DNA of 64,000 bases from Vulcaniibacterium tengchongense (lineage in GTDB: Bacteria > Pseudomonadota > Gammaproteobacteria > Xanthomonadales > Xanthomonadaceae), in assembly GCF_003814555.1 (NCBI RefSeq), contig NZ_RKQN01000001.1:124001-188000 (forward strand). The letters run 5' to 3'. Below, one piece after another: positions 1-9,437 of this stretch. Position numbers and translations under genes: made by a program. The notes beneath the pieces were generated by a model. That model ran no database searches and was not told the DNA's origin. It saw nothing but the letters and a program-made list of their open reading frames with translations. Position 1 is the stretch's first letter, and every line of letters starts with the position of its first letter.

Positions 1-588
1 CCGATCTCGGCGATCGTCTTCGGCGGCCGCCGGCCGTCGCTGGTGCCGCTGGTGTTCGAGGCCCGCGACTGGACCCACGGCGTGCTGGTCGGCGCCGCGA
101 TGGGCTCGGAGACCACCGCCGCCGCCACCGGCGCGGTCGGCGTGCTGCGCCGCGACCCGATGGCGATGAAGCCGTTCTGCGGCTACAACTTCGCCGACTA
201 CTTCGCGCATTGGCTGTCGTTCGACAAGCCCGGCGCGAGGCTGCCGAAGATCTTCCACGTCAACTGGTTCCGCAAGGGCGACGACGGCGGCTTCCTGTGG
301 CCCGGATTCGGCGAGAACCTGCGCGTTCTGGAGTGGATGATCGGTCGCGTCGAGGGCAGGGCCGGCGCGGTGGAAACGCCGATCGGCCACCTGCCGCGGG
401 CGAGCGACCTGAACCTCGACGGGGTCGAGCTGAGCGAGGAGGCGCGGGCCCGGCTGTTCGCGTTCGACCGCGCCGGCTGGCAGGCCGAGTTCGAGAGCAT
501 CGGCGCCTACCTGGACGAATACGGCCCGCGCATGCCGCAGGCGCTCAAGGACGAGCAGCGGCGTATCGCGCAGGCGCTGGGCGGCTGA
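1..588 (+). CDS. pckG: Phosphoenolpyruvate carboxykinase (GTP), C-terminal part
   Basis: Only the last 195 codons are present; the reading frame is open from base 1, so the gene starts before the window. The product interconverts oxaloacetate + GTP and phosphoenolpyruvate + CO2 + GDP in the cytoplasm, at the gluconeogenic branch point. Recognised from the conserved stretch beginning ISAIVFGGRR and the later blocks HVNWFRKGDDGGFLWPGFG and ENLRVLEWMIGR, which are typical of the GTP-dependent family (guanine-binding and C-terminal region) and unlike the ATP-dependent enzyme. It ends at TGA 586-588, 19 bases before the next gene. The in-frame GTG at 43 is internal and not a start. Confidence 0.95.
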   Translation, partial: PISAIVFGGRRPSLVPLVFEARDWTHGVLVGAAMGSETTAAATGAVGVLRRDPMAMKPFCGYNFADYFAHWLSFDKPGARLPKIFHVNWFRKGDDGGFLWPGFGENLRVLEWMIGRVEGRAGAVETPIGHLPRASDLNLDGVELSEEARARLFAFDRAGWQAEFESIGAYLDEYGPRMPQALKDEQRRIAQALGG

Positions 589-607
589 TCGCCGTCGCGA
601 GGGCGAA

Positions 608-2398
608 TTGAGCGCCGGCGCGTATTCCGTGGAGCGCGCCCTTTCGCTGCTGGCCGGCGGCAAGGCCGCCGAGGTCGAGCATATGGCCGCCGCGGTCCTG
701 CGCGGCGGGCACGATCCGGTCTGGGCGACGGTGCTCGGGCTGAGCCTGGGCGCCCAGGGGCGGCATGCCGACGCGGCGGCGCTGTTCCGCGCGCTCGCCG
801 AGCGGGAGCCGGCGGTCCCCGAGCACCGGATCAACCTGGGCAACGCGTATCTGCACCTGGGGGAGCCGGAGAACGCGCGTGCGAGTTTCGCCGCCGCCGA
901 ACGATCGGGCCTGGACGGGGTGGAGTTCCGCCTCGGTTACGGCCTGGCGCTGCTGGCCTGCGGCGCGCCGGAGCAGGCGCGCGTCCATCTGGCCGCGGCG
1001 TTTCGCCTGGGCCCTGCCGCGGACACCGCGTTGCCCTATGCGCAATGCCTGTGCGAGCTGGAGCGGTTCGACCAGGCGGCCAGGATCGTGGCGGGATTGC
1101 GGCCGGCGGCCTTGACGGCCCGCCAGCGCGAAGCCTTGGCCTGGGTGTACGCGCAGACCGGACAGGACCGGGCGGCCTGCGAGCTGTACCAGGCCCTTCT
1201 CGAGGCATGTCCCGACCGCGGCGATCTGCGCGTCGATTTCGCCCTGCTGCTCGAGCGCATCAACCGGCTGGAGGACGCGGAAACGCAGCTCGCGCACCCC
1301 AGCGTCCTTCACGGCCGGGCCAGCGCCACCCGCAGCCTGGCCTGCGCGCGCGTGGCGCGCCGGCGGCAGCGCTACGAAGAGGCCTCGGCCTGGCTGGAGC
1401 AGGGGCTGGCGCTCGGCCCAAACCCGGCATTGACCGCTGTCTTGAACTTCGAACTGGCCAAGGCGTACGAAGCGCAGCGCCGGGAGGATCGGGTCATGCG
1501 AGCGCTGCGGACGGCCCACGCGGCGTTGGACGAGGCGTTGAAGTCGAGATCGATCGCGCAGGCCGATCTGGGTTGGCTGGGCGAGCGATTGCAGCAACCC
1601 GCGCCGCGAGAATGGCGGCGCCCCTTCGCCGACGCCTCGCCGGCGGATCCCGTGTTCCTGGTGGGGTTCCCCCGTTCCGGGACCACGCTGCTGGAAAACG
1701 TGCTCGACAGCCACCCTGGTTTGGCGGCCCTGGACGAGTGGCCGGCGCTGGAAACCGCGATAGAGGCGCTGCGGCCGGTCGCGCGGCTCGCCGCGGCGGC
1801 GACGGCCGATGTCGTGTCCGCGCGGAAGCGGTACTGGGCCGAGGTCGCGCAGCGGATGCCCTTGGACCCCGCCGTGCGGCTGGTCGACAAGTACCCGCTC
1901 TATCTGACGCGCCTGCCGTACATCGCGCGGCTGTTTCCCGAGGCGAAGCTCGTGGTTCTGCTGCGCCATCCCTGCGACTGCGTGCTCAGCTGCTACATGC
2001 AGAGCTTCGGCGTCAACGGCGGCGCGGCCTCGTTCTCGAGCCTCGAGCGCGCCGCGGATACCTACGCGGCGGTGATGGCTTACTGGAACGAGCAGCGGCA
2101 TCGCGTCGAACTGCCGGCGCACGTGCTGCGCTACGAAGACCTCGTCGCGGACTTCGACGGCGAGATCGCGCGGGTGCTGGCGTTCCTCGGCCTGGCCTGG
2201 GCCGAGGGCATGGGCCGCTATCGCACCGCGAAGGCCGAACGCGGCGAGCGGATCCGCACGCCGAGCTATCACCAGGTGGTCGAGCCGGTCCATCGCCACG
2301 CCAGCGAACGCTGGCGCCGCTACCGCGCCTATTTTTCGGAACGGACGTTGGAGACCCTGGCGCCGTTCGCGCGCGAATACGGCTATACGGTGGATTGA
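608..2398 (+). CDS. TPR-repeat sulfotransferase
   Basis: 596 residues. Residues about 1-330 are helical tetratricopeptide-like repeats (for example HRINLGNAYLHLGEPENA). Residues about 340-590 are a PAPS-dependent sulfotransferase domain. The 5'-phosphosulfate loop is visible as FLVGFPRSGTTLLENVLDSH near residue 350, and a second PAPS-binding segment as LVVLLRHPCDCVLSCYMQSF. This TPR-plus-sulfotransferase layout resembles protein-tyrosine sulfotransferase-like families, so a peptide or protein acceptor is plausible, but the substrate cannot be read from the sequence. No signal peptide is seen, so it is probably cytoplasmic. The start is a TTG with a weak purine-rich stretch upstream; the first downstream ATG (682) would cut into the first repeat. 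It converges with and overlaps the oxygenase gene by 16 bases. Confidence 0.85.
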   Translation: MSAGAYSVERALSLLAGGKAAEVEHMAAAVLRGGHDPVWATVLGLSLGAQGRHADAAALFRALAEREPAVPEHRINLGNAYLHLGEPENARASFAAAERSGLDGVEFRLGYGLALLACGAPEQARVHLAAAFRLGPAADTALPYAQCLCELERFDQAARIVAGLRPAALTARQREALAWVYAQTGQDRAACELYQALLEACPDRGDLRVDFALLLERINRLEDAETQLAHPSVLHGRASATRSLACARVARRRQRYEEASAWLEQGLALGPNPALTAVLNFELAKAYEAQRREDRVMRALRTAHAALDEALKSRSIAQADLGWLGERLQQPAPREWRRPFADASPADPVFLVGFPRSGTTLLENVLDSHPGLAALDEWPALETAIEALRPVARLAAAATADVVSARKRYWAEVAQRMPLDPAVRLVDKYPLYLTRLPYIARLFPEAKLVVLLRHPCDCVLSCYMQSFGVNGGAASFSSLERAADTYAAVMAYWNEQRHRVELPAHVLRYEDLVADFDGEIARVLAFLGLAWAEGMGRYRTAKAERGERIRTPSYHQVVEPVHRHASERWRRYRAYFSERTLETLAPFAREYGYTVD

Positions 2399-2964
2399 GC
2401 CAGCCGCGGGAAACGCAGGTAGGTCGACAGGATGTACTTGTCCTGGCGGGGCGAGGGCAGGCCTTGGTGCTGGTACATCCAATAGGGCGGGAACATCAGC
2501 AGCCGGCCCGCCTTGGGCGCGACGGTCAGGTCCAAGTGCGGAAAACGGGTGCCGCCCTCGACGTCGACGTCGTTGAGGTACCAGAGGAAGACCAGATAGC
2601 GGTCGCTGACGTCGTAGATCGAGTCGAAATGGAGCTGGAAGCTGTCGCCGTCCCGCGCCGAATAGCGCTTGAGGATCAGCGGGCTGAGCAGCGGGCTGTT
2701 CGGAACCGCGATCGGCAGCTGGACCGACCGGTTGTAGCGCTCCAGGGCGCTGTCGATGAGCCGGCGGAAGAACAGCATCGACGGGGGATCGAGCATGCGG
2801 CTCAGGTTGAGTTCGGTCCAGGCGCTGTCCTCCAGGCCGCCGCGCCGGTCGCGGCCGTTGCGGAAGTGGGCGGCCCGCTGCGACTCGAAGAACGCGATCA
2901 GCCGCGCGCAATGCTGCGACTCCAGGCTGTCGTCATACACGCGGATGTAGTGCTTCAGGTCCAT
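2383..2964 (-). CDS. 2OG-Fe(II) oxygenase, prolyl-4-hydroxylase-like
   Basis: 193 residues. A double-stranded beta-helix dioxygenase that would couple 2-oxoglutarate decarboxylation to hydroxylation of a substrate. The iron ligands are visible as the HxD motif in QLHFDSIYD and a distal His in YQHQGLPSPRQDKYI, followed by a Lys suited to binding 2-oxoglutarate. ILKRYSARDGD before the HxD motif is typical of P4Hc domains. The start is ATG at 2964 (MDLKHYIRVYDD); the longer frame back to 3069 runs into the terminator region and has no domain content. It lies on the same strand as the TonB receptors, after a strong terminator, and converges with the sulfotransferase gene. Small P4H-like proteins near TonB receptors are common, but the substrate is unknown. 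Confidence 0.82.
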   Translation of the reverse strand: MDLKHYIRVYDDSLESQHCARLIAFFESQRAAHFRNGRDRRGGLEDSAWTELNLSRMLDPPSMLFFRRLIDSALERYNRSVQLPIAVPNSPLLSPLILKRYSARDGDSFQLHFDSIYDVSDRYLVFLWYLNDVDVEGGTRFPHLDLTVAPKAGRLLMFPPYWMYQHQGLPSPRQDKYILSTYLRFPRLAQSTV

Positions 2965-3050
2965 GGGCGGATTGTGCACCCGTGGCAGCGGTCGTGCCTG
3001 GCCGCCGATGTGGCGGCCAGGCCCGTCGCCGGAAGGGCTGGGCGGGCGCC

Positions 3051-3080
3051 AAAAAAAGCCACGCGGCAAGGCCGCGTGGC
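3051..3080 (-). terminator. Rho-independent terminator after TonB receptor 1
   Basis: Read on the minus strand, GCCACGCGGC - CTT - GCCGCGTGGC forms a perfect 10-bp stem with a 3-nt loop, followed by seven T residues. It lies 24 bases past the receptor stop codon. It should separate the receptor transcript from the downstream oxygenase gene, although read-through cannot be excluded. Confidence 0.93.
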
Positions 3081-3104
3081 GCAGGTGCGTTTCGATCGTT
3101 GTTG

Positions 3105-6044
3105 TTAGAAGCGAGCGGTGTAGCGCATCCAGAAGAAACGGCCGACCGCGTCGTAGGTGCGCATGTCGGTAGAGCCGTTGAAGCCCGAGTAGACCAGCGG
3201 CGCCAGGCGGTCGAACACGTTGCGCACGCCGAGCTCGACCCGGCTCTGCCAGGTCTCGTCGCCGAAGCGGTAGGCCACCTGGACGTCGGTCTTGGCCCAG
3301 GCGGGCACGGTGCGCCGGGTCACGTAGTTCGGGTCGTCCGGATCGCCGGTGTCGGCCGGGTTCTCGTCGACGTGGTGGACGTACCGAGTGGTGACGCTGG
3401 CGCTGAAATCGCCCTTGCTCCAGCGCAGGTCGTTGAGCGCGCGCCAGCGGGCGAAGTTGCCGAAGCCGTTGGTGGCGTTGTCCTGGAAGGTGCCGGCGAG
3501 GCCGTAGCTGCCGGGGAACACGCCGATGCGGGTGGTCGGATCGCCTTCGAGGAATTCGCCTTCGAACTCGGCCAGGTAGCTGGTGTCGAGGCTCCAGGTG
3601 AAGCGGCCCCAGCTGGTCTCGGGGAAGTTGTAGCGGAAGCCGACGTCCACGCCCTTGGCTTCGATCACGCCGAAGTTGCCGATCGGATTGACCATCGAGA
3701 CGATGTCGCCGCGGGAGTCGCGGTTGATCTGATCGCAGAACCGGCCGAAATCAAAGCATTGGTTGATGACGGTCTGCTCGGGCACGATGGTGATGAAGTC
3801 CTCGATCTTGACCTTCCACAGGTCCACCGTCGTGCTGAATCCCTCGAGCCATGCCGGCGAATAGACGAAGCCGAGGGTCTGGACCTTCGCCTTTTCGGGG
3901 CCCAGATCGGGGTTGGACAGCTGGAACGACGTGGTCTGGTTGTTGCTCTGCTCGAACGAGCCGTCGGTCGGCACGTTCACGCAGGCTCCGGCCTGCGGGC
4001 TCCCGGGGGGCGCGCCGGTGAAGTCGTTGCACGGGTCGATGTAGGTCTGCGCGCTCGGCACCGTCGGCGAGAACAGCTCCGCCACCGTCGGCGCCCGGAA
4101 CGGGTTGGCGTAGGTGGCGCGGACCAGCAGGTCGTCGATCGGCTTCCACTCCAGGCCGCCCTTGTAGCTGGTGTTCTCGCCGAAGTTGGAGTAGTCCGAA
4201 TAGCGCACGCCCAGCGACAGGCTCAGCCGCTGCGCGAACGGCACGTCCGCCAGCAGCGGGATCAAGGCCTCGAGGTACGCCTCGGTGACGTCGAAGCGGC
4301 CGTTGATGTCGCCGAAGGTGCAGGCTTCCTGCGCGATCAGGCAAGTGGTCTCGCCCGGCGGAATGATGGTCAGGAAGTCGCTCGTCGAGGTCGCGCTTTC
4401 CCGGCGATGTTCGAGGCCGACCGCCAAGCCGAGCGGGCCGGCGGGCATGTCGAAAAGATCGCCCGTGGCGTTGACGCTGTAGACCTGCAGCTCGTTCTCG
4501 TTCTTGTTGATGATGGTCGGGTTGATCAGCCTGAGCGCTTCGAGTTGGGCCTGGCCTTCCGGCGTGCTCGGGTCCGGTGCCGGGCCGAAGAAGTTGACCG
4601 GCAAACAGCCCGGAATGGCGGTGGTGGGATCGCCCGGCGTCGAGACGCAGATCGGACTCCCGGTGGCGGGATCGATCATCGAGGGGCCGAGCGCGGCGGT
4701 CAGCGCCGGCGCGTAGAGGTAGCCGCTGACGGTCTGCGTCTGCGGGGTCCTGCCATAGGTGTAGTAGGCGTCCCAACTCCAGGAGCTGTCGCCGATGTCG
4801 CCCCGCAGACCCATCGTGAACTGGTAGGTGTCGGTCTCGAAGCTGGTCTGGCGGGTCGGGATGAACCCGCGCAGGCGCAGGCGCGCGTCGGTGATGTCCA
4901 CGCCGAACGGGTTGTACATGCTGTCGGCGGAGATCGGCACGTTGTCCACGCCGGGACGGCCGTCGAACGGCAGCGGCGCGATCTGGAACTTGGATTGGGT
5001 CTTGTTCCATGCGCCGACGAGGAACGCCTCGGCGAAGTCGCCCAGGTCGTAGCTGCCGTTGACGAACAGCGACAGGTGTTCCTGCGGGGTGAGGTTGAGA
5101 TTGCCGTCCGCCTGGAAGTTGTAGACGTCGACGAGCGGGTTGTAGCAGCGGAAGTCGCTGCCGCTCGCGCCGGACGTGCCCTCGCGGCGGGTGAGCACCA
5201 CGTCGGCCTGGTTGCCGCAAGCCGGGTCGCTGAGGTCGGCGCCGGCCGCCGCGGCCGCGGCGCGCGGCAGGAGGTAATAGCCGGTCAGGATGCGGCTGGT
5301 GCCACCGATGGTCTGTTCGCCGTTGTAGAGCTGGAACGGCTGGCTGGAGAACGGACGATCCGCGGCTGCCACTTCGCCGATGTCGTCGTAGCTCGCCCCG
5401 AACATGATCCGGCCCTTCTCGCTCGAGGCGCCCCACATCGCTTCATAGCGGACCGTGTCGGCGTCGCCGCGCGAGGACACGCCGGTCATCGCGCTGACCT
5501 CGAGCCCCTCGAACTCCCGGCGCAGGATGAAGTTGACCACGCCGCCGATCGCGTCGGAGCCGTAGATGGCCGATGCGCCGTCCTTCAGCACCTCGACGCG
5601 TTCGACCAGCGCCATCGGGATCGAGTTGACGTCCACGGCGCTGCCGGCGTTGGCGACGGAGCCGATCCAGCGGCGGCCATCGACCAGCACCAGGGTGCGG
5701 TTGGGCCCCAGGCCGCGCAGATCCATCGTTGCCGCACCGCCGCCGCCGCCGTTGTTCACCTGGGGGTTGGTCGCCGCGCCGGCGACCGCCGGCGTGGTCT
5801 GCAGGAACTCGCCGATGGTCACGACGCCGGAAGCCTCGATGGCCTGGCGGTCGATGACGAATACCGGGCTGGCGGTCTCCGCATCCACGCGCTTGATGCG
5901 CGTGCCGGTAACCTCGACGCGGTCCAGGGTGGTCGCTTCTTCCTGTTGAGCTTCTTGCGCCAAGGCGGTGCTGGCCAGGACGCCGGCGCCCACGGCGATG
6001 GCGAGTTTGATCGCGTCGCGGAGCTGGGTGGTTTTCAGGGTCAT
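3105..6044 (-). CDS. TonB-dependent outer-membrane receptor 1
   Basis: 979 residues. Signal peptide at about residues 1-30 (KLAIAVGAGVLASTALAQ), then a TonB-box-like LDRVEVTGTRIKR. The plug domain follows (EFLQTTPAV, LRGLGPNRTLVLVDGRR, VERVEVLKDGASAIYGSDAI), then a long beta-barrel ending FFWMRYTARF with a terminal aromatic residue. It would import a ligand across the outer membrane using TonB-ExbBD energy. There is no N-terminal carboxypeptidase-like or STN domain. Long loops carry Cys pairs (for example CGNQAD and CYNP). The start is ATG 6044, preceded at proper spacing by GGAGAGAG; the TTG 12 bases upstream lies inside that ribosome-binding site. The N-terminus KTTQLRDAIKL closely matches receptor 2, so the two are probably related by duplication. 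The ligand is unknown. Confidence 0.95.
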   Translation of the reverse strand: MTLKTTQLRDAIKLAIAVGAGVLASTALAQEAQQEEATTLDRVEVTGTRIKRVDAETASPVFVIDRQAIEASGVVTIGEFLQTTPAVAGAATNPQVNNGGGGGAATMDLRGLGPNRTLVLVDGRRWIGSVANAGSAVDVNSIPMALVERVEVLKDGASAIYGSDAIGGVVNFILRREFEGLEVSAMTGVSSRGDADTVRYEAMWGASSEKGRIMFGASYDDIGEVAAADRPFSSQPFQLYNGEQTIGGTSRILTGYYLLPRAAAAAAGADLSDPACGNQADVVLTRREGTSGASGSDFRCYNPLVDVYNFQADGNLNLTPQEHLSLFVNGSYDLGDFAEAFLVGAWNKTQSKFQIAPLPFDGRPGVDNVPISADSMYNPFGVDITDARLRLRGFIPTRQTSFETDTYQFTMGLRGDIGDSSWSWDAYYTYGRTPQTQTVSGYLYAPALTAALGPSMIDPATGSPICVSTPGDPTTAIPGCLPVNFFGPAPDPSTPEGQAQLEALRLINPTIINKNENELQVYSVNATGDLFDMPAGPLGLAVGLEHRRESATSTSDFLTIIPPGETTCLIAQEACTFGDINGRFDVTEAYLEALIPLLADVPFAQRLSLSLGVRYSDYSNFGENTSYKGGLEWKPIDDLLVRATYANPFRAPTVAELFSPTVPSAQTYIDPCNDFTGAPPGSPQAGACVNVPTDGSFEQSNNQTTSFQLSNPDLGPEKAKVQTLGFVYSPAWLEGFSTTVDLWKVKIEDFITIVPEQTVINQCFDFGRFCDQINRDSRGDIVSMVNPIGNFGVIEAKGVDVGFRYNFPETSWGRFTWSLDTSYLAEFEGEFLEGDPTTRIGVFPGSYGLAGTFQDNATNGFGNFARWRALNDLRWSKGDFSASVTTRYVHHVDENPADTGDPDDPNYVTRRTVPAWAKTDVQVAYRFGDETWQSRVELGVRNVFDRLAPLVYSGFNGSTDMRTYDAVGRFFWMRYTARF

Positions 6045-6127
6045 CTCTCTCTCCAAGTCCGTAGTTACGGGAGGCGCTTCGCCGGCTGGCGCAAAGAAGT
6101 AGGCCTAAATCGGCAAAGTCCGGTCCG

Positions 6128-6169
6128 ATGGTAGTCCTGTCCGCCCGACAATTAAAGTGTCGTTAACGA
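6128..6169 (-). promoter_or_regulatory. Promoter and palindromic site of TonB receptor 1
   Basis: On the minus strand: palindrome TCGTTAACGA (6160-6169), 3 nt, -35 TTTAAT (6151-6156), 17-bp spacer, -10 TACCAT (6128-6133). The predicted 5' leader is about 75 nt. The same arrangement with identical spacings occurs before receptor 2, and the two leaders share TTTGCCGA, CTACTT and the ribosome-binding site. The conserved spacing favours a functional operator or activator site over chance. Confidence 0.65.
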
Positions 6170-6200
6170 TCTCTCGTGGCGGTGAGATGAACGCCCGGCG

Positions 6201-6232
6201 AAAACGGACACGGCCCCTTGCGGGGCCGTGTC
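6201..6232 (-). terminator. Rho-independent terminator after TonB receptor 2
   Basis: An 11-bp perfect stem (GACACGGCCCC paired with GGGGCCGTGTC) with a 4-nt loop, followed on the minus strand by CGTTTT. It lies 22 bases past the stop of receptor 2 and upstream of the receptor 1 promoter, so the two receptors look separately transcribed. Confidence 0.85.
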
Positions 6233-6253
6233 TTTGTTGCGGTTTTTCACGAA

Positions 6254-9200
6254 TCAGAAGCGCTGCGTGTACTTCATGTACAGGAAGCGGCCGATGTCGT
6301 ACTCGCCGTTGAAGCTGAAGTTCGAGTTCGGCGCCGAGTACATGATGGCCGGCTGCTTGTCGAACACGTTGTTGGCGCCGATGGCGACGGTCGCGTTCCA
6401 CGGCGCTTCCCAGCGGACCTGGATGTCGTTGAAGGTGTGCGAACCCACCTTGCGACGACGCTGCAGATAGCTGGCCGGTTCGCCGTTCGCCGTCAGCGCG
6501 CCGCTCGGAGCCCAACGGATCTCGTTGCACTCCAGGTGCGGCTCCGTCACGTTCGGCGCGCCGGCGCCGGTCGGGGTGAAGTAGGTGCAGGCCTCCTTCA
6601 TGCCCGAGTAGTAGCGGGCCATCCAACTGATCCCGAACGCGCCCATCTCCCAGGTGAGGTTGAGATTGGAACGGATCCGGTGCGCTTGGTTGGCGCCGGC
6701 GACGCCCACCGACGAAACCGCGTACTGCGGCGTGTTGGTGGAGACGAAGTAGTCCTTCGCCGTGTACGTGCTGTTCGAACTGAGGCTGAACTCGCCCCAG
6801 TTCGCCGTGGTCCAGCGGTAGTTGATGTCGACGTCGAAGCCTTCGACCTTGCGGAAGCCGGCGTTGATGTTCGCGAAATTGATGAGCGGAATGCCGCCGT
6901 TGGTGAAGTCGCGGGAGAAGCCCGGTGCGCCGTTGACGGAGGGCACGCAACGCGAAGCGATGCCCAGCACGTAGCAGTCGTTGAGCATGTTGCTCGGCGT
7001 GTCGGCCACGATCGTGTCGCCGATGCGGATCTTCCACCAGTCGACGGCGATGCTGAAGCCTTCGAGGAAGCCCGGGCTCCAGACGGCGCCGATCGTATCG
7101 GACTTGGACAGTTCCGGCGTCAGGTTCGGGTTGGAGCCGCTGAGGAACGCGACCGGCGTCTGCGCCGGCGTTGTGCCCACCGGAGTGAAGCCCTGGCCGA
7201 GCTGGCGATAGGTGTCGCCCAGCGCGCCCAGCCCGCCGTTGCCGCCAACGCCGTTCACGCAGTTCTGGCGAACGGTCGAGCCTGGCGTGGACTGACCGCG
7301 CACGGTGTCGCAAGGATCCGTGTAGAACGCGAAGGTCTGCGAGGCGCCGCCGTACAGGTCGTTAATGGTCGGCGCGCGGAAGCCGTCGGCATGGGTGGCG
7401 CGGATCAGCAGCGAATCGAACGGCTTCCACTTCAGCGAGAACTTGTTGTTGGTGGTCTCGCCGAAGGTGTCGTAGTCCGAGAAGCGGCTGGCAATGTCGA
7501 GGGTCAGCTCCCGTGCGAACGCCATGTCGGCCAGGATCGGGATCTGCAGCTCCGCATAGACCTCGTTCACCTTGTAGCTGCCGCGGGTGGGGCCGGCCGC
7601 CAGGTTGGTCGAACCGCCGGTGACGGCCAGGGCGTCCGGCACGAACTCGCCTTCTTCCTTGCGGTTCTCGTAGCCGACCGCGAAGCCGAGGTCGCCGGCG
7701 GGCAGGCTGAACAGCGAGCCGCTCAGGTTGGCGGAGAACACCGTGGTGGAGGTCTCGCCGCGGTTGTGTTCTTCCTGGAACAGGAAGTCATGCAGGGCCT
7801 GGTTGCCGGTCAGGCTGCCGGGGCCGGCGACGCCGTAGCCGAGCAGCGGGTTCCACGGCACGCACTGCGAGAGCGGGATCGGGCTGGCGGCGGTGCCGCA
7901 CTGCACCTGCCCCTGCGCGTTGAGGAACGAGGGGCCGACCGCCGCGCGGACGTTGGCGAGGTTCAGGTTGCCGATCGTCGACTGGGTCGAACGGTTCTTG
8001 TTGTGCAGGTAGGAGACGTCCCAGTCGAAGTAGCGGTCCGCCCATTCGAAGCTGCCCTCGAACGCGCCGAGGAAGCGGTAGGTGGTGAGCTCGCCCTCGG
8101 TGATGCGCGGCTGCTCCCAGGTGCGGCGCCACCACGTGTCGATGGGGGCGCCGGTCGGGTTGAAGTAGCTGTCCGCGGCCATCGGCGTGTTGAACGAGGC
8201 CGCCTGCATCGGGTAACCCGCGATCTGGCGCGTGGAGGAGCGATGGCTGTACAGCAGGTTGGTGCGGAAGCGCACGGCATCGGTGATGTCGTAGATGCCG
8301 TCGACGAACAGCGACTGGCGCTCGATCGGCGCGCGCAGCGACATCTGCACGTTCGAGTTCGCCTTGTGCAGCGGCGAACCCGCGGTGCAGGTGCCCGGGC
8401 CGGGGTTGGCGACGGTGTTCGGCGCGCAGGCGCCGGTGTTGAGGTCCTGGCGAATGTAGTCGGCCGGATTGCGCGGATCACCGCCGTCGCGCAGCACCAG
8501 GCGGCTGCCGGCCGGGTTCGGGTTGGTCGCGGTCGGCGTGCCGAACGCCGCCTGCGGGAACAGCGCGCGCTGCGCGTACCGTGGCTGGAAGCCGCCGCCC
8601 TCGTGCACCGCGGTCCAGTTGTCGTCGGGGTGCCGGTCGCTGCGCGGGAACTTGCTGTACGGACGGTCCTTGGCCCAGACTTCGTCTTCGTCCGCCCATT
8701 CCGCGGCCACGGTCACCGAACCACGGTCGCCGGTGAAGCCCATCACGAAGCTGCCGTTGGCGATGGTGCCGTCGCCTTCGCCGTACTGGCCGAAGTAGAC
8801 GCCGGCCGACGCGCCTTCGTAGTTGGAACGGGTGATGATGTTGATCACGCCGGCGATGGCGTCGGAGCCGTAGATCGACGACGCGCCGTCCTTCAGCACT
8901 TCGATGCGCTCGACCGCGGCGGCGGGGATGGTCGAGATGTCGGCCAGTCCGGAGGTGGAGATGCCGAGGCGGCGGCCGTTGAGCAGCACCAGGGTGCGCG
9001 CCGCGCCCAGGTTGCGCATGCTGATGTAGGTGCCGCCGACGTTCTCGCCGGACGACAGCGGGGCGACCCGGCTGATCGGCGGCGTGCCGGTGGCCGAGAT
9101 GTTCTGCAGGATGTCGCCGACCGACTGGAAGCCCTGCTTCTCGATGTCTTCGCGGGTGATCTGCAACACCGGCTGCGCGGTTTCCAGATCGACCTGGCGA

Positions 9201-9352
9201 ATCCGGGTACCGGTCACCTCGATGCGGTCGAGGGTGGTCGTCTCCTGCTCGGCTTCCTGTGCGATGGCGGCGCCCGTTCCGACGGCAGCCGTGGCGCTCA
9301 CGGCGAGGGCGAACGCGATCGCCTCGCGGAGCTGGGTGGTCTTCAAGCTCAT
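6254..9352 (-). CDS. TonB-dependent outer-membrane receptor 2
   Basis: 1032 residues. Signal peptide (AIAFALAVSATAAVGTGAAIAQ), TonB-box-like LDRIEVTGTRIRQ, plug domain (VGDILQNISATGTPP, ISMRNLGAARTLVLLNGRR, VERIEVLKDGASSIYGSDAI), and a barrel ending FLYMKYTQRF. An outer-membrane, TonB-energised importer of unknown ligand. Several loops contain Cys pairs, for example around CAPNTVANPGPGTC, CYVLGIASRC and CTYF/ECNE, consistent with extracellular disulfides. The start is ATG 9352 with GGAGAGAG directly upstream; the TTG 12 bases earlier lies within that site. The plug and N-terminus resemble receptor 1, while the loops differ, as expected for paralogues with different ligands. Confidence 0.95.
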   Translation of the reverse strand: MSLKTTQLREAIAFALAVSATAAVGTGAAIAQEAEQETTTLDRIEVTGTRIRQVDLETAQPVLQITREDIEKQGFQSVGDILQNISATGTPPISRVAPLSSGENVGGTYISMRNLGAARTLVLLNGRRLGISTSGLADISTIPAAAVERIEVLKDGASSIYGSDAIAGVINIITRSNYEGASAGVYFGQYGEGDGTIANGSFVMGFTGDRGSVTVAAEWADEDEVWAKDRPYSKFPRSDRHPDDNWTAVHEGGGFQPRYAQRALFPQAAFGTPTATNPNPAGSRLVLRDGGDPRNPADYIRQDLNTGACAPNTVANPGPGTCTAGSPLHKANSNVQMSLRAPIERQSLFVDGIYDITDAVRFRTNLLYSHRSSTRQIAGYPMQAASFNTPMAADSYFNPTGAPIDTWWRRTWEQPRITEGELTTYRFLGAFEGSFEWADRYFDWDVSYLHNKNRSTQSTIGNLNLANVRAAVGPSFLNAQGQVQCGTAASPIPLSQCVPWNPLLGYGVAGPGSLTGNQALHDFLFQEEHNRGETSTTVFSANLSGSLFSLPAGDLGFAVGYENRKEEGEFVPDALAVTGGSTNLAAGPTRGSYKVNEVYAELQIPILADMAFARELTLDIASRFSDYDTFGETTNNKFSLKWKPFDSLLIRATHADGFRAPTINDLYGGASQTFAFYTDPCDTVRGQSTPGSTVRQNCVNGVGGNGGLGALGDTYRQLGQGFTPVGTTPAQTPVAFLSGSNPNLTPELSKSDTIGAVWSPGFLEGFSIAVDWWKIRIGDTIVADTPSNMLNDCYVLGIASRCVPSVNGAPGFSRDFTNGGIPLINFANINAGFRKVEGFDVDINYRWTTANWGEFSLSSNSTYTAKDYFVSTNTPQYAVSSVGVAGANQAHRIRSNLNLTWEMGAFGISWMARYYSGMKEACTYFTPTGAGAPNVTEPHLECNEIRWAPSGALTANGEPASYLQRRRKVGSHTFNDIQVRWEAPWNATVAIGANNVFDKQPAIMYSAPNSNFSFNGEYDIGRFLYMKYTQRF

Positions 9353-9437
9353 CTCTCTCTCCAAAACTGTGGATCCCCAAGGGTTCCTCCGCCGGCGGAA
9401 GCCAAGTAGACGACCAAATTCGGCAAAGGCGAGGCCG

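Noticed and set aside
545-2911. 788-codon minus-strand ORF opposite the sulfotransferase
   Set aside because: Arg/Pro/Gly-rich shadow; the sulfotransferase frame has clear PAPS motifs.
2965-3069. N-terminal extension of the 2OG-Fe oxygenase
   Set aside because: It overlaps the receptor 1 terminator and adds Pro/Arg/Gly-rich residues without domain content.
2982-6134. 1050-codon plus-strand ORF opposite TonB receptor 1
   Set aside because: Antisense shadow of the receptor; low-complexity composition, no ribosome-binding site, and the receptor has full domain motifs, a promoter and a terminator.
6218-9409. 1063-codon plus-strand ORF opposite TonB receptor 2
   Set aside because: Antisense shadow produced by GC-rich codon use; no recognisable domain.
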